From: Pasteurella atlantica
GTDB taxonomy: Bacteria; Pseudomonadota; Gammaproteobacteria; Enterobacterales; Pasteurellaceae
Assembly: GCF_963693435.1 (NCBI RefSeq)
Contig: NZ_OY856306.1
Coordinates: forward strand, 2,046,001 to 2,110,000
Length of the DNA: 64,000 nucleotides
Direction: 5' to 3'
Shown here: positions 10,913 through 21,599 of the stretch, piece by piece
Layout: each line of letters begins with the position of its first letter
Numbering within the stretch: position 1 is the stretch's first letter
Made by a program: the position numbers and the translations under genes
Notes under the pieces: generated by a model
Databases searched by the model: none
Seen by the model: the letters and a program-made list of their open reading frames with translations, nothing else
Told to the model about the DNA's origin: nothing

Positions 10913-12778
10913 TTATTTGACTGTTCCACAATTTAAACAATATAAATAACTCTGTTTTGGATCATTTAATTTGGGCATAAAAGGTGTTTTTTGTTTTATT
11001 TGTTCTATAAAAGGAATATCCAACCATTGTGTTAATTTTAATTGTACATTCATTTTAAAATTTCTGGTAAAACTACTAAATAAGCCTTTTTCTTGTGGTA
11101 AAATCCAAACTGCTCGAAGATTTTCCAATTTTTGTTTTCCCTGCTCTGCTCTTTTTTCATTAATAAGCACCATCAGTTCATCATAAGCTGTTTCAAAATC
11201 CCCTAGTTTATCTACCAAACCATTTTTAGCGGCTTGCTCTCCTAACCATACTTGCCCTTGTGCAATTTTATCTACTTGTTCTTTGGTCATTTTACGACCT
11301 CGACTCACTAAATCAAGGAAATGTTCATAACCATTTTCAATACTCAATTGAATAAGTTCACCTTGCTCTTTACTTAAGGTTTTAAATGGACTTTGATTAG
11401 CAAGTAATGATGTTGCAATACCATCTTCATTTATTCCTATATTTTTAGCTGTTTTTTCAACACTCATCGCTAATCCAAAGATACCAATCGAACCTGTGAG
11501 CGTATTAGGGCTTGCAATAATTTTATCTGTTGTGGCAGAAATCCAATAACCACCAGATGCTGCCATTCCACCCATCGACGTCACTACTGGCTTGCCTGAT
11601 TTTTGAATGGCATCAATTTCTTGACGAATAAGCTCAGAAGCTAACGCACTTCCACCAGGACTATTCACTCGTAAAATCACACCTTGTACACTCTCTGAAT
11701 TTTTTGCTATCTGTAATTGTTCGATAATAGTATCACTACCTGATGTTTTATTATCGCTCTCACCCCAAACAATTTCACCTTCTACATTGATTACTGCAAT
11801 TTTATTCCCTTCAACATAAAAGCGACTAGATAATAAAGTTGCATAATCAAAATAGTCAATATGCTGATACCCCCTATCCTCATCCTCTCCAAACATCTCT
11901 CTTAAAATAGACAATATTTGAGGTTTTGTAACTAACTCAGTAACTAACTTTTGATTAAGGGAAAAATCTGCTGAATTACCTTTCGCTTTCTTAAATTGTT
12001 CAAGATAGTTTTTAAATTTAGGTAACACATTTTCTTTTTGAATTTGTCTGTTATCTGCTATTTTTTGTTGAATATTACTCCACAACCCATCTAACCATAG
12101 TGTTGCATTTTGTTTCGCTTCTGGTGACATATCATCACGCATAAAGGGTTCAACCGCCGACTTATAAGTTCCTACTCTAAAAATATGAGGCTGTACATCG
12201 ATATAATCCAATAATGATTTAAAATATAAATTAGAATAGCTTAATCCGTGTAAATCAACCACACCTGCTTTATTGAGATAAACTTTATCGGCAAAACTTG
12301 CTAAATAATATTGCTTTTGAGTGTAATATTCTCCTATTGCAATCACTGGCTTATTACTTACCTTTTTAAATTCTTTTAAAATTTCCCCTACGTATTCAAT
12401 AGAAGGAAAGTCGCCCCCCGAAAATTGTTGCAAATCTAATACGATACCTGTTACTTTTTTATCATAAGCTGCACGTTTAATCACTCGTGTCACATCAAAA
12501 ACAGATATTTTGATTGGTTGCTTTTGACTTCCTAATTCAGATTCCAATAAATGATAAAAATCTCCCAATTCATCGTGGTTATCTGCTAAATATCCATTTA
12601 GATTTAATACTAATGCACCAGATTGAAAATTAGCCACTTGCTGGCTCTGAGGTTTATCACTTTGTATCAGTGAAAAGACTGAAAGACAAATAATAATAAA
12701 TAATACAAAAAATAAATTTATTACCATTTCTCTTAAAAAACGAAAAATTTGATATATTTTTTTGAAAAACGTTACCAT
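10913..12778 (-). CDS. sppA: Signal peptide peptidase SppA, 67-kDa type
   Basis: Inner-membrane serine/lysine protease that degrades cleaved signal peptides. The N-terminal membrane anchor is at residues 19-38. Two tandem S49 domains follow. The general-base lysine is K206 in GTYKSAVEPF, and the nucleophile is S408 in GGMAASGGYW, the same arrangement as E. coli SppA. At 621 residues it is the long duplicated form. The ATG at 12776-12778 follows an AAGGAGTAAC site. recR ends only 17 bp upstream. Confidence 0.95.
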   Translation of the reverse strand: MVTFFKKIYQIFRFLREMVINLFFVLFIIICLSVFSLIQSDKPQSQQVANFQSGALVLNLNGYLADNHDELGDFYHLLESELGSQKQPIKISVFDVTRVIKRAAYDKKVTGIVLDLQQFSGGDFPSIEYVGEILKEFKKVSNKPVIAIGEYYTQKQYYLASFADKVYLNKAGVVDLHGLSYSNLYFKSLLDYIDVQPHIFRVGTYKSAVEPFMRDDMSPEAKQNATLWLDGLWSNIQQKIADNRQIQKENVLPKFKNYLEQFKKAKGNSADFSLNQKLVTELVTKPQILSILREMFGEDEDRGYQHIDYFDYATLLSSRFYVEGNKIAVINVEGEIVWGESDNKTSGSDTIIEQLQIAKNSESVQGVILRVNSPGGSALASELIRQEIDAIQKSGKPVVTSMGGMAASGGYWISATTDKIIASPNTLTGSIGIFGLAMSVEKTAKNIGINEDGIATSLLANQSPFKTLSKEQGELIQLSIENGYEHFLDLVSRGRKMTKEQVDKIAQGQVWLGEQAAKNGLVDKLGDFETAYDELMVLINEKRAEQGKQKLENLRAVWILPQEKGLFSSFTRNFKMNVQLKLTQWLDIPFIEQIKQKTPFMPKLNDPKQSYLYCLNCGTVK

Positions 12779-12795
12779 AAGTTACTCCTTAACTA

Positions 12796-13401
12796 TCAGA
12801 TATTGAGATCTCGTCTTCCTACAAAGGAATGCGAGAGTGTCGTGCCATCAACCATTTCAAGCTCACCTCCAACAGGAATACCGTGTGCAATACGTGTTAC
12901 CTTGATATTATAAGGTTGACACATTTGCGCAATATAATTTGCCGTTGCATCACCTTCAATAGTGGGGTTGGTTGCTAAAATAATCTCATAAAAAGATTCT
13001 GTTTCTAGACGCTGCTGTAATATCTCTAATCCTATTTCACGAGGACCAATACCATCCAAAGGAGATAAATGTCCCATTAGAACAAAATAACGTCCTGAAA
13101 ATTGTCCCGTTTGCTCCACTGCTTGAATATCTGCAGGCGTTTCAACAATACACAATTGCCCATTAGATTGTCTACGTGGGTTTTTACAAATATTACATAT
13201 TTTTTGTTCTGTAAAAGTCCGACAAGATTCACAATGACCGATATATGTCATTGCTTCTTCTAATGCTTTCGCTAAATTTATCCCCCCAGAACGATTACGT
13301 TGTAAAAGTTGGTAAGCCATTCGCTGTGCTGATTTAGGACCGACGCCAGGTAATACTCTTAACGCTTCAATTAAATTTTCAAGTAAAGGACTAATTTGCA
13401 T
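12796..13401 (-). CDS. recR: Recombination mediator RecR
   Basis: Works with RecF/RecO to load RecA at gapped DNA. An N-terminal helix-hairpin-helix ([17 protein letters not shown]) is followed by a zinc finger with C57, C60, C69 and C72. A Toprim domain follows ([15 protein letters not shown]), then a C-terminal Walker-like segment ([15 protein letters not shown]). At 201 residues it is standard. It follows ybaB, the usual ybaB-recR pair, but no dnaX is found upstream here: tonB takes that place. Confidence 0.97.
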   Translation of the reverse strand: MQISPLLENLIEALRVLPGVGPKSAQRMAYQLLQRNRSGGINLAKALEEAMTYIGHCESCRTFTEQKICNICKNPRRQSNGQLCIVETPADIQAVEQTGQFSGRYFVLMGHLSPLDGIGPREIGLEILQQRLETESFYEIILATNPTIEGDATANYIAQMCQPYNIKVTRIAHGIPVGGELEMVDGTTLSHSFVGRRDLNI

Positions 13402-13499
13402 AAATTGTTATCACTTAGATAGAGAAAAGACGAATAAAATTTATCCGCCTTTTATTAATTATTATTTTATAGAAATAGAATAAGTAACATAAGGAGTGA

Positions 13500-13829
13500 T
13501 TAAAATGGCATTTTCATCCCTGGTGGTAACTGCATCCCCGCAGTGACACTTGCCATTTTCTCTTTTTGTAACTCTTCTGCTCTGCGTACTGCATCATTAA
13601 AGGCTGCTGCAATTAAATCTTCTAACATTTCTTTGTCATCTTCCATCAAAGAAGGATCTATTTCAATACGACGACAACTGTGAGCACCATTAATAGTAAT
13701 CTTCACTAAACCTGCACCAGATTCACCTATTACTTCTAATTTCGCAATCTCTTCCTGCATTTTTTGCATTTTAGCTTGCATTTGTTGTGCTTGTTTCATT
13801 AAGCCACCTAAACCACCTTTTCCCATCAT
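13500..13829 (-). CDS. ybaB: YbaB/EbfC nucleoid-associated protein
   Basis: Small dimeric DNA-binding protein of 109 residues. A Met/Gln-rich N-terminal helix ([20 protein letters not shown]) precedes the conserved [20 protein letters not shown] core. It is encoded just before recR. The 98-bp gap to recR is longer than in many relatives. Confidence 0.95.
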   Translation of the reverse strand: MMGKGGLGGLMKQAQQMQAKMQKMQEEIAKLEVIGESGAGLVKITINGAHSCRRIEIDPSLMEDDKEMLEDLIAAAFNDAVRRAEELQKEKMASVTAGMQLPPGMKMPF

Positions 13830-13851
13830 TGATTTTTTCCTCTTAAATTTA

Positions 13852-13886
13852 TAATAAAAAACGGTGTCATTTTACTGAACACCGTT
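13852..13886 (-). terminator. Terminator of the exbB-exbD-tonB operon
   Basis: In the minus direction, after the tonB stop, AACGGTGT pairs with ACACCGTT across a 12-nt loop (13860-13886). A TTTTTTATT run follows directly. This is a clear intrinsic terminator separating tonB from ybaB. Confidence 0.88.
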
Positions 13887-13898
13887 AATTAAGGCAAG

Positions 13899-14726
13899 CT
13901 ATTGCTGTAATGAAAATCGAATTGGTACAGAGGTAATATGCAATACCCCTCCTGGTGGAGCAGAATTCATTTTTGTCCTTTTCGCGGCTTTCACTGCTGC
14001 ATTATCAAAATTACGATTTCCTGATGATTTAACAACTTTAACATCAACTACATTTCCAGATGAATTTACTGTAAATCCAATAATAACAGTTCCCTGTTTG
14101 TACATCCGTTTTTCTCGAGTAGGATAACTTCGCATTGCTTGACGTTGTAAAGCTCTTTGTAAACGTGCTTTATAAGCATTCACAATCCCTGATGAGACCT
14201 TACCTGATTGTACGGAGTGACCATTTTTCGCTCCATCATTCTTACCCGCTTGATCTTGTTTTCCTTGATTAAATTTTGCTTTCTCAACAACCCCTCTTCT
14301 TGCAACCTTACCCACTTCTTTTGCTTTAATTGATTGATGTTTTTTCTTTTTATGCTGTTTCTTTTTCGGTTTCTTTTTCTGTTTCTTTTTCGGTTTTTCC
14401 TTTGGCTCTTCTTTCTTTTTTTCTTTTTTCTTCTCTTTCTTTTCTAGAGGTTTAACTTTTTTATCAGGTACGGGTACTACAACTTTCTTTGGCTCAATAA
14501 CATCTTCAATGACTTTCTCTGGCTCAGGAGGTGGTGTCACTTCAGTTCTTACCGCCACTTGCTGTTGCTCTAAGCGAGCTGTCATCATTTCCATAGAAAT
14601 GCTGGTCACCTGCTCTTCTACATAATTAACGGGAGCGGCATTCTCTATTGCAACAAAAATAGCGGCAAAAACACCTGAGTGAATAAGTAGTGATGAAATT
14701 AAGCCAATACGAGAGTTATTTTTCAT
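13899..14726 (-). CDS. tonB: TonB energy transducer
   Basis: Couples the ExbB/ExbD proton-motive-force machine to outer-membrane receptors for iron and haem. The N-terminal anchor (residues 7-28) contains the signature Ser-x3-His (S12, H16). A Pro/Lys/Glu spacer follows (about residues 62-140), unusually lysine-rich with runs of KKKEKKK and PKKKQ. The C-terminal domain (about 190-275) has SYPTREKRMYKQGTVIIGF and the closing VPIRFSL. Its ATG directly follows the exbD stop with a one-base overlap. The operon has a Fur-box-like palindrome upstream of exbB. Confidence 0.95.
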   Translation of the reverse strand: MKNNSRIGLISSLLIHSGVFAAIFVAIENAAPVNYVEEQVTSISMEMMTARLEQQQVAVRTEVTPPPEPEKVIEDVIEPKKVVVPVPDKKVKPLEKKEKKKEKKKEEPKEKPKKKQKKKPKKKQHKKKKHQSIKAKEVGKVARRGVVEKAKFNQGKQDQAGKNDGAKNGHSVQSGKVSSGIVNAYKARLQRALQRQAMRSYPTREKRMYKQGTVIIGFTVNSSGNVVDVKVVKSSGNRNFDNAAVKAAKRTKMNSAPPGGVLHITSVPIRFSLQQ

Positions 14727-15109
14727 TATTTTTGCTCTTTTCTCGTCACAATAGCTACATTTTTAATTTCATTTTTTGATAACAAATCCGTTAATTCAAC
14801 AAATTTATCAAAAGTAACGGCAGAATCGACTTTTAATGTCACTTTTTGGGTCTTATCCCATATTGAAATTTCTCTCTCTAATTCCTCTTTAGTAATGATT
14901 TTATCATTAAAATAAAATTCATTTTTATCATTAATGGTCAATAATTTAGCAAGGTCATCTGCTTGAAAAGTGGTTGTCGTACTTGCTTGAGGTACATTGA
15001 CTTGTATCTTCCCTTGAGAAATAAATGAAGCGGTTACTAGCACAATTGCCAGTAACACCAACATAATATCAATAAATGGAATAATATTTATTTCATCAAA
15101 TTTTTTCAT
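14726..15109 (-). CDS. exbD: ExbD biopolymer transport protein
   Basis: Proton-channel subunit of the TonB complex. It has one membrane segment (residues 8-30, [19 protein letters not shown]), with D14 at the position of the essential membrane aspartate, and a periplasmic C-terminal domain. At 127 residues it is a typical Pasteurellaceae length. It is second in the exbB-exbD-tonB operon. Confidence 0.96.
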   Translation of the reverse strand: MKKFDEINIIPFIDIMLVLLAIVLVTASFISQGKIQVNVPQASTTTTFQADDLAKLLTINDKNEFYFNDKIITKEELEREISIWDKTQKVTLKVDSAVTFDKFVELTDLLSKNEIKNVAIVTRKEQK

Positions 15110-15143
15110 TCTTTTCCTAAAATTTGTAAATTTTTATTATAAA

Positions 15144-15155
15144 GTAACCGCTTGT
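15144..15155 (-). repeat. Apl-type DNA uptake signal between exbB and exbD
   Basis: ACAAGCGGTTAC on the minus strand, the full core of the Actinobacillus-type uptake signal, followed by an AT-rich tail with TTTACAAATTTT. It lies in the 49-bp exbB-exbD gap. Confidence 0.75.
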
Positions 15156-15158
15156 TTC

Positions 15159-15605
15159 TTATGATGATTTTTTCTGTTGTGCCAGCCACATCAATTTATT
15201 TGCATCAACTTTACGATTAAAACCGTTATAAAACATCATCGCAGGAATAGCGACTAAAATCCCTAATGCGGTTGCTTTTAGTGCCAAAGATAAACTTACC
15301 ATAATTGAACCTGCATCTAAATCACCGCCAGCGTGTCCAAGATTATAGAAAGTTAATAAGATACCAATAACTGTACCTAACAAACCAATATAAGGTGCAT
15401 TAGAACCAATCGTTGAGATGGTAGTAAGATTATGCGTTAAATCGATCTCCAACTCTTCAATAGTTGAATAATCACTCACATTCACATTTTTATAAAATAA
15501 AACTCGCTCAATCACTTTCCAAACTAACACAATACTCATCAAAACTAAGAGACCAAAAATAATATAATCACTGTTATAATGTAAAAATTGAAATAAAGAT
15601 TCCAT
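15159..15605 (-). CDS. exbB: ExbB biopolymer transport protein
   Basis: Pentameric membrane scaffold of the TonB motor. At 148 residues it is the short Haemophilus-type ExbB. Three membrane segments are seen (about 14-32, 67-90 and 105-130). The conserved [14 protein letters not shown] and [17 protein letters not shown] segments contain the channel-lining threonines. It is first in the operon, with a Fur-box-like palindrome 38 bp upstream of the start. Confidence 0.95.
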   Translation of the reverse strand: MESLFQFLHYNSDYIIFGLLVLMSIVLVWKVIERVLFYKNVNVSDYSTIEELEIDLTHNLTTISTIGSNAPYIGLLGTVIGILLTFYNLGHAGGDLDAGSIMVSLSLALKATALGILVAIPAMMFYNGFNRKVDANKLMWLAQQKKSS

Positions 15606-15642
15606 AACATTCCTTAAAAAATAAAAAAACCATCAAATAATT

Positions 15643-15659
15643 TTGATAACTGTTATCAA
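15643..15659. promoter_or_regulatory. Fur-box-like palindrome upstream of exbB
   Basis: TTGATAAC-T-GTTATCAA is a perfect 17-bp palindrome in the exbB/glpE intergenic region. It resembles the GATAATGATAATC-type Fur operator, and iron repression of exbB-exbD-tonB is expected. Binding by Fur is inferred from motif and context. Confidence 0.65.
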
Positions 15660-15767
15660 TTATAATTCATCTGCCTCAAATTTCAATATAACAATACTAA
15701 AATTTTTATCTTTCTGTTATCTCGCTTTTACGTTAAAATAAACTAAACTTAAACTAACTGACTCTCT

Positions 15768-16091
15768 ATGAATACCTTTACTGAAATTAGTCCTGAACAG
15801 GCTTGGCAAAAAATTGAAAATAACACCGCAATTATTGTTGATACTCGAGACAATATTCATTATGAGCAAAGTCACCCAAAGACAGCTTTTCACTTAACCA
15901 ATAAAAGTTATGGTCAGTTTTTAGATAATTATGATTATGATCAACATATTATGGTACTTTGTTATCACGGAATAAGCAGTCGTAATACGGCACAATTTTT
16001 AGTTGAACAAGGTTTTGATAATGTCTATAGCATTACTGGTGGCTTTGAAGCGTGGCAAAAAGCAACGCTTCCAACTGAAACTCGTTGTTAG
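15768..16091 (+). CDS. glpE: Thiosulfate sulfurtransferase GlpE (single-domain rhodanese)
   Basis: Transfers sulfane sulfur from thiosulfate to cyanide or thiol acceptors. The 107-residue single rhodanese domain has active-site cysteine C65 in the loop MVLCYHGISSRN, at the same position as E. coli GlpE. The N-terminal EISPEQAWQKI and IVDTRD match the family. It diverges from exbB. No glpG or glpR is alongside here. Confidence 0.94.
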   Translation: MNTFTEISPEQAWQKIENNTAIIVDTRDNIHYEQSHPKTAFHLTNKSYGQFLDNYDYDQHIMVLCYHGISSRNTAQFLVEQGFDNVYSITGGFEAWQKATLPTETRC

Positions 16092-16204
16092 ATCAAAGTT
16101 TTGACTAATTTTACGTATTTTTTCTAGAATCAAGAATACGAATAAGGTAATCTTTACAGCATTTCGGATTTTAATAAATTTAACTCTATTTTTAAGGATA
16201 TTTT

Positions 16205-17170
16205 ATGATTAAAAAAATTGCAATTTTAACCAGTGGTGGCGATGCGCCAGGTATGAATGCCGCAATTCGTGGGATTGTACGTGCAGGGCTAAGTGAAGGC
16301 TTAGAAGTTTATGGTATTACAGATGGCTATTATGGTTTGTATCATGATCAAGTGATCAAACTAGAGCATCATTCAGTTGCAGATAAATTAAATAGAGGCG
16401 GAACATTTTTAGGTTCTGCCCGTTTTCCAGAATTTAAAGATCCACAAGTTCGTAAACAAGCAGTCAAAACTTTAGAAAAACACAATATTGATGCGTTAAT
16501 TGTTATCGGTGGAGACGGCTCTTATATGGGGGCTAAACTTATTACTGAAGAATTTGGTTACCCTTGCATTGGTTTACCTGGTACTATTGATAATGATATT
16601 CCAGGTACAGACTACTGTATCGGATATCAAACCGCATTAGAAACCGTGTTAACCGCAATTGACTATCTTCGTGACACTTCAACCTCACATCGTCGTATTT
16701 CACTGGTAGAAATTATGGGACGTTACTGTGGTGATTTAACTATTAATGCAGCAATCGCTGGTGGTTGTGATTATATCGTTACCGCAGAAAAAGAATTTGA
16801 TAGAGAAGATCTCATCAAAAATATTGAAGCAGATCTAAATGAAGGAAAACGTCACGCAATTGTCGCCATTACAGAACATAAATGTGATGTTCACGAACTT
16901 GCAAAAGAAATTGAAGCAAGATTAGGAAATGAAACTCGTGCAACGATTTTAGGACATATTCAACGAGGCGGTTCGCCTTGTGCATTTGACCGTATTTTAG
17001 CCTCTCGCATGGGGGTTTATGCTGTTGAATTATTACTAGAAGGACACGCTGGACGCTGTGTTGGAATGCAAAGAGAAGAGCTTGTTCATCACGACATCAT
17101 TGAAGCAATTACTACAATGAAACGTCCATTTGATGAAAAACTCTTTGAAGTCGCAAAAAAACTATTCTAA
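16205..17170 (+). CDS. pfkA: 6-phosphofructokinase I
   Basis: Commits fructose-6-phosphate to glycolysis using ATP. At 321 residues it matches bacterial PfkA. The N-terminal ATP loop is [25 protein letters not shown] provides the Mg-binding D104, and [13 protein letters not shown] provides the catalytic base D129. IMGRYCGDL and GHIQRGGSP contact the sugar phosphate. The ATG follows AAGGATAT. A hairpin terminator follows the stop. Confidence 0.98.
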   Translation: MIKKIAILTSGGDAPGMNAAIRGIVRAGLSEGLEVYGITDGYYGLYHDQVIKLEHHSVADKLNRGGTFLGSARFPEFKDPQVRKQAVKTLEKHNIDALIVIGGDGSYMGAKLITEEFGYPCIGLPGTIDNDIPGTDYCIGYQTALETVLTAIDYLRDTSTSHRRISLVEIMGRYCGDLTINAAIAGGCDYIVTAEKEFDREDLIKNIEADLNEGKRHAIVAITEHKCDVHELAKEIEARLGNETRATILGHIQRGGSPCAFDRILASRMGVYAVELLLEGHAGRCVGMQREELVHHDIIEAITTMKRPFDEKLFEVAKKLF

Positions 17171-17181
17171 TTCGTTATTTG

Positions 17182-17210
17182 AGGCTGGCATTTGTCAGCC
17201 TTTATTTTTA
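17182..17210 (+). terminator. Terminator of pfkA
   Basis: GGCTGgca-ttt-gtCAGCC hairpin (17182-17200) followed by TTTATTTTTAT, just after the pfkA stop. Confidence 0.82.
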
Positions 17211-17224
17211 TATAACAAATAAAA

Positions 17225-17935
17225 ATGATAAAAAATAAGCCTGTTATTTCAAATCAATATGGTGCATTAGTGATGGCATTTATACCTCTTTTATACGGTA
17301 TAAGTCTCACTCATTTTCATTTTATTTATATTTTTTTTACTCTTTCTTGGTTATTTTTATATCTTTTTTCTTATCCATTTCTTGCCCTATTTAATAGAAA
17401 ACCTACGACTAGAAACAAAAAATGGGTAATAATTTATGCAATTATCAGTGTTATTTTTGCTCTTCCTGTCATTTTTTATCAACCTAAAATTTTGCAATTT
17501 TTTATTCCAATGATACCGCTTGTACTAGTCCAAATTTACTATACAAAACAAAAAGATGAACGCAATCTAATTAATGATATTACAGGCTATTTAATTTTTG
17601 GTATTGTAGGGATGGCAGGCTATTATTTAACCACTCAGCAATATAATATCGATATATTAATTCATCCAACACTTTTTTTTACTGTTACTACATTTTATGT
17701 TAAAAGTGTTGCCCGAGAACGAAAAAATCCGCTCTATAGAAAACTGAGTATAAACTCACATATTTTATTGATGATCAGTTATGCGTTATTTAGTTACTAT
17801 TTTATTGCTTTTGCTTATTTATGTGGATTAATTCGAGCCATCATATTGCCAAGAAAAAATCTTAATATTAAACAAATAGGAATGTGGGAATTCCTAATTA
17901 TTACAATATTTACACTCTGCTTAATCGCTTCATAG
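17225..17935 (+). CDS. YwiC-like family membrane protein
   Basis: Integral membrane protein of 236 residues with about seven or eight hydrophobic segments. The N-terminal signature [16 protein letters not shown] resembles the NQHGAWAML motif of the YwiC-like family. [15 protein letters not shown] forms a conserved basic loop. The function is unknown; the family is linked loosely to anaerobic metabolism in Bacillus, which is not evidence here. It is convergent with, and overlaps by 6 bp, the pseudouridine synthase gene. A relaxed ribosome site and a start shortly after the pfkA terminator suggest weak expression. Confidence 0.75.
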   Translation: MIKNKPVISNQYGALVMAFIPLLYGISLTHFHFIYIFFTLSWLFLYLFSYPFLALFNRKPTTRNKKWVIIYAIISVIFALPVIFYQPKILQFFIPMIPLVLVQIYYTKQKDERNLINDITGYLIFGIVGMAGYYLTTQQYNIDILIHPTLFFTVTTFYVKSVARERKNPLYRKLSINSHILLMISYALFSYYFIAFAYLCGLIRAIILPRKNLNIKQIGMWEFLIITIFTLCLIAS

Positions 17936-18616
17936 CTTTAATTGTTTGAATAATTGACGTTTTTCATCATCATTTAAAATGCGATATTCACCACTACCTA
18001 AGCCATTTAACTTAAACACACCCAAACCAACACGAATTAAACGTAACGTAGGAAAACCAATATGAGCGGTCATTCTTCTTACTTGGCGATTTCTTCCTTC
18101 TGTAATTGTTAATTCGATCCAACTCGTTGGAATATTTTTACGTTCACGTATTTTGGGGGCACTTTTCCAATTAAACTCAGGAGGTTCAATACCTTTCACT
18201 TTTGCAGCTTTAGTTAATCCATCTTTTAATACTACACCTTGTTGTAATTTCTCCAAATCTTCTTGCGAAGGTTCACCTTCCACTTGTACCCAATACGTTT
18301 TCGCCTTCTCAAATTTAGGATTAGCTAAACGGTGTTGAATTTGCCCATTATTGGTTAATAATAGCAATCCCTCACTATCACGATCTAAGCGTCCAACAGG
18401 ATAAATATTCGCAATATCAATAAAATCTTTTAAGGTTTTACGACCAGAATCATCACTAAATTGTGTTAATACATCATAAGGTTTATTAAATAATACTATT
18501 GTTGTTTCTTCAAGAGAGGGTAAAGGTCTACGAGCCTTTATTTTAGTTGTAGTAGCCTTAAGATTTGTTTTCGTTTTTATTGAATTAGGTTTAAATTTTG
18601 GTTTAATGGAAGTCAT
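17930..18616 (-). CDS. rluE: RsuA-family rRNA pseudouridine synthase, RluE type
   Basis: Isomerises a uridine of 23S rRNA to pseudouridine (U2457 in E. coli for RluE). The catalytic motif [17 protein letters not shown] holds the nucleophile D78. [16 protein letters not shown] and [25 protein letters not shown] are strongly conserved RsuA/RluE segments. No S4 domain is present, only a Lys/Thr-rich N-terminal tail (1-35), which favours RluE over RsuA/RluB. The frame is open to 18784, but that extension is antisense-free 4.5S RNA sequence on the same strand, so the ATG at 18614-18616 is the start. Identity within the family (RluE versus a close paralogue) is likely but not proven. Confidence 0.88.
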   Translation of the reverse strand: MTSIKPKFKPNSIKTKTNLKATTTKIKARRPLPSLEETTIVLFNKPYDVLTQFSDDSGRKTLKDFIDIANIYPVGRLDRDSEGLLLLTNNGQIQHRLANPKFEKAKTYWVQVEGEPSQEDLEKLQQGVVLKDGLTKAAKVKGIEPPEFNWKSAPKIRERKNIPTSWIELTITEGRNRQVRRMTAHIGFPTLRLIRVGLGVFKLNGLGSGEYRILNDDEKRQLFKQLKL

Positions 18617-18644
18617 TGATATACTCAAAATGAGGAAAAAAGGG

Positions 18645-18756
18645 TGAGGGCATTTCCAGCAACTCCTCGGCACACGGTAACTTAATTCTGGCTGCTTTCT
18701 TCCGAATCTGACCAAGTAAACTAAACACCATTGCGAGGTACCAAAAACGCCCTCAT
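18645..18756 (-). ncRNA. ffs: 4.5S RNA (bacterial signal recognition particle RNA)
   Basis: RNA component of SRP, which binds Ffh and targets nascent inner-membrane proteins. The minus strand has the invariant tetraloop/symmetric-loop region GGTCAGATTCGGAAGAAAGC followed by AGCC. Flanking complementary arms close into TGAGGGC (5') and GCCCTCA (3'). The length of about 112 nt is that of the short gammaproteobacterial type. It ends in a T-run after the 3' arm (CACCCTTTTTT). The exact ends are estimated. Confidence 0.93.
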
Positions 18757-18795
18757 TGATTTGTATTACAACACGATGTAACACAATAGATGCGA

Positions 18796-18824
18796 ATTAT
18801 AAAGAAATTTCATCTAATACACAA
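18796..18824 (-). promoter_or_regulatory. Sigma-70 promoter of ffs
   Basis: A perfect -10 TATAAT (18796-18801) is preceded by a 17-bp spacer and -35 TTGTGT (18819-18824) on the minus strand. The predicted start near 18789 leaves a 5' leader of about 33 nt, which would be trimmed from the mature 4.5S RNA. Confidence 0.7.
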
Positions 18825-18950
18825 GTAAGAAAATGATTAAACTAGAGCAAAAACATTTTAATTTTTTCCAAAAAGAAAAAGCTCTTGCTCTGTATTAACT
18901 AAAAATTTATAGCTACCATAAAATTATCACTTATCTTTCTTTATTCTTCT

Positions 18951-21524
18951 TTATCCTTGAGAAACAATAATTCGCCCTTCAACTACATCAAGTGTAATTA
19001 AATTATTCGGCAATAATCGTCCACTTAAAATCTGTTGAGCAAGTGGGTTTTCAAATTCTTGCTGAATTGCTCGTTTCAATGGTCTTGCTCCAAAGAGTGG
19101 ATCAAAACCTGCTTTTGCAATATGCGTTAAGGCATTATCACTCACTTCAATTTGATAACCTCGACTTGCCATTCGGTTAATCAAGCGTTGTAACTGAATT
19201 TTTGCAATCGCTTTGATATTTTCTTCGCCCAATGAATGGAACACCACCGTTTCATCAATTCGGTTAATAAATTCAGGTCTGAAATGTTGCCCCACAACCC
19301 CCATTACCATTGTCCGCATTTCTTCATAAGTAAAATCATTATTACCTTGAATTAAATCCGAGCCTAAGTTTGAGGTCATAATCACAACCGTGTTACGAAA
19401 ATCAACGGTGCGACCTTGTCCGTCTGTTAAACGCCCATCATCAAGCACTTGTAATAAAATATTAAACACATCACTATGGGCTTTTTCCACTTCATCAAGC
19501 AAAATTACAGAGTAAGGACGACGACGTACCGCCTCCGTTAAATAGCCCCCTTCTTCATAGCCCACATAGCCCGGAGGTGCACCGACCAAACGAGAAACAC
19601 TGTGTTTTTCCATAAATTCTGACATATCAATGCGAACCATTGCATTTTCATCATCAAATAAGAAATTTGCCAATGTTTTACAAAGCTCAGTTTTCCCAAC
19701 CCCTGTCGGTCCTAGGAATAAGAATGAACCAATTGGACGATTAGGATCTGATAATCCTGCTCGGCTACGGCGGATCGCATTTGCGACGGATTCCACCGCC
19801 TCATTTTGCCCAATCACACGTTTATGCAATTCCTGTTCCATTTTAAGTAGTTTTTCTTTCTCGCCTTCCATCATTTTCGCCACAGGAATACCCGTTGCAC
19901 GAGAAAGCACTTCAGCAATTTCTTCTTCAGTGACTTTGGTACGTAATAAATGGTTTTCTGTACCTTGCTCCTCACGTTCTTCCGCTTCTTTGAGCTGTTT
20001 TTCTAAGGCTGGAATAACACCATATTGCAACTCTGACATTTTTTCATAGTTACTTTCACGCTTCGCTTGTTCCATCAAAATACGACTATTTTCTAACTCT
20101 GATTTTAAGTGCTGAGTACCTAGAAGAGCAGATTTTTCAGCTTTCCACACTTCCTCAAGCTCAGCATATTCACGTTCCTTAGCGGTCATTTCTTGCTCTA
20201 ATTTTGCTAAACGCTGACGGCTTGCCTCATCGTCTTCTTTTTGTAACGCTTGCTGTTCCAATTTAAGCTGAATGATACGGCGATCCAAACGATCCAACGG
20301 TTCTGGTTTAGAATCAATTTCCATTCGCACGCTTGATGCTGCCTCATCAATTAAATCAATCGCTTTATCTGGTAACTGACGATCGGAAACATAACGATGT
20401 GAAAGAGTTGCTGCCGCCACAATGGCTGGATCGGTAATTTTAACGTGATGATGAATTTCATAACGCTCTTTCAAGCCACGCAAAATCGCAATGGTGTCTT
20501 CCACCGTTGGCTCATCAATAAATACCTTTTGAAAACGACGTTCCAACGCCGCATCTTTTTCAATATATTGACGATATTCATCTAAGGTTGTCGCCCCTAA
20601 ACAGTGCAACTCGCCACGTGCTAATGACGGTTTTAATAAATTCCCTGCGTCCATTGCTCCGTCACTTTTACCTGCACCGACCATTGTGTGAATTTCATCA
20701 ATGAATAAAATCACTTGTCCTTCTTCCTTGGCAAGCTCTTTCAATACCGCTTTTAAACGCTCTTCAAATTCGCCACGGTATTTTGCCCCCGCAATCAACG
20801 CCCCCATATCTAATGAAAGCACACGTTTATTACGCAATCCTTCTGGTACTTCATTATTCACAATGCGTTGTGCTAACCCTTCCACAATCGCTGTTTTACC
20901 GACTCCCGGTTCACCGATTAACACAGGGTTATTTTTGGTACGACGTTGCAACACTTGAATCGCTCGGCGGATTTCTTCATCTCGTCCAATTACAGGATCA
21001 AGCTTGCCCGCTTTGGCTCGTTCGGTTAAATCAATGGTATATTTATCTAATGCTTGACGTGTTTCTTCTGCGTTTGGGTTATTCACTTTCTCACCCCCTC
21101 TAATTTGTTGAATCGCATTTTGTACTTTCGCTTTATTTAAACCGAGCTGTTTCAATAATTGCCCTAACTCGCCACGATCTTCTAAGGCGGCTAACACAAA
21201 TACTTCCGATGAAATATAGCTATCGCCCATCTCTGTCGCCAGTTTTTCACATAAGGTTAATAAACGAATAAATGACTGGCTTGGTTGCGTGTTTGCCCCC
21301 TGAACCTGTGGCAATTTGTTAATCAGCGTATTTAATTGATTTTGCAACGCCACCACATCAACTTGTAAACTGGTGAACAGCGGAGCTACACTGCCTTCTG
21401 ATTGTTTTAATAACGTAATCAGTAAATGTGTTGGTTCAATATAATTATGATCTTTTCCAATAGCTAACGACTGAGCCTCGCCAATCGCTTCTTGGAATTT
21501 ACTGGTAAATTTTTCAATATTCAT
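18951..21524 (-). CDS. clpB: ClpB disaggregase
   Basis: Hexameric AAA+ chaperone that, with DnaK, pulls proteins out of aggregates. At 857 residues it is the ClpB standard. Visible parts are the N-domain (1-145), the first AAA module with Walker [14 protein letters not shown] (about 203), a coiled-coil middle domain (about 410-525, very charged) and the second AAA module with [12 protein letters not shown]. The C-terminal AAA lid is also present. The ribosome site is GAGGGGAAAG. A near-consensus heat-shock promoter lies 76-103 bp upstream. Confidence 0.98.
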   Translation of the reverse strand: MNIEKFTSKFQEAIGEAQSLAIGKDHNYIEPTHLLITLLKQSEGSVAPLFTSLQVDVVALQNQLNTLINKLPQVQGANTQPSQSFIRLLTLCEKLATEMGDSYISSEVFVLAALEDRGELGQLLKQLGLNKAKVQNAIQQIRGGEKVNNPNAEETRQALDKYTIDLTERAKAGKLDPVIGRDEEIRRAIQVLQRRTKNNPVLIGEPGVGKTAIVEGLAQRIVNNEVPEGLRNKRVLSLDMGALIAGAKYRGEFEERLKAVLKELAKEEGQVILFIDEIHTMVGAGKSDGAMDAGNLLKPSLARGELHCLGATTLDEYRQYIEKDAALERRFQKVFIDEPTVEDTIAILRGLKERYEIHHHVKITDPAIVAAATLSHRYVSDRQLPDKAIDLIDEAASSVRMEIDSKPEPLDRLDRRIIQLKLEQQALQKEDDEASRQRLAKLEQEMTAKEREYAELEEVWKAEKSALLGTQHLKSELENSRILMEQAKRESNYEKMSELQYGVIPALEKQLKEAEEREEQGTENHLLRTKVTEEEIAEVLSRATGIPVAKMMEGEKEKLLKMEQELHKRVIGQNEAVESVANAIRRSRAGLSDPNRPIGSFLFLGPTGVGKTELCKTLANFLFDDENAMVRIDMSEFMEKHSVSRLVGAPPGYVGYEEGGYLTEAVRRRPYSVILLDEVEKAHSDVFNILLQVLDDGRLTDGQGRTVDFRNTVVIMTSNLGSDLIQGNNDFTYEEMRTMVMGVVGQHFRPEFINRIDETVVFHSLGEENIKAIAKIQLQRLINRMASRGYQIEVSDNALTHIAKAGFDPLFGARPLKRAIQQEFENPLAQQILSGRLLPNNLITLDVVEGRIIVSQG

Positions 21525-21599
21525 TTGCTTTCCCCTCTAAATATTAAGGATTAAATTCTAAGTTTGATGTTGAATAAACTTCAAACTATCACAACGAAT

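Noticed and set aside
18617-18784. N-terminal extension of the RluE-type protein
   Set aside because: This stretch is the 4.5S RNA gene and its leader; the protein starts at the ATG at 18614-18616.
19630-20049. Plus-strand frame of 139 codons opposite clpB
   Set aside because: Shadow of the conserved clpB coding sequence, with no ribosome site and Ser-rich composition typical of antisense frames.
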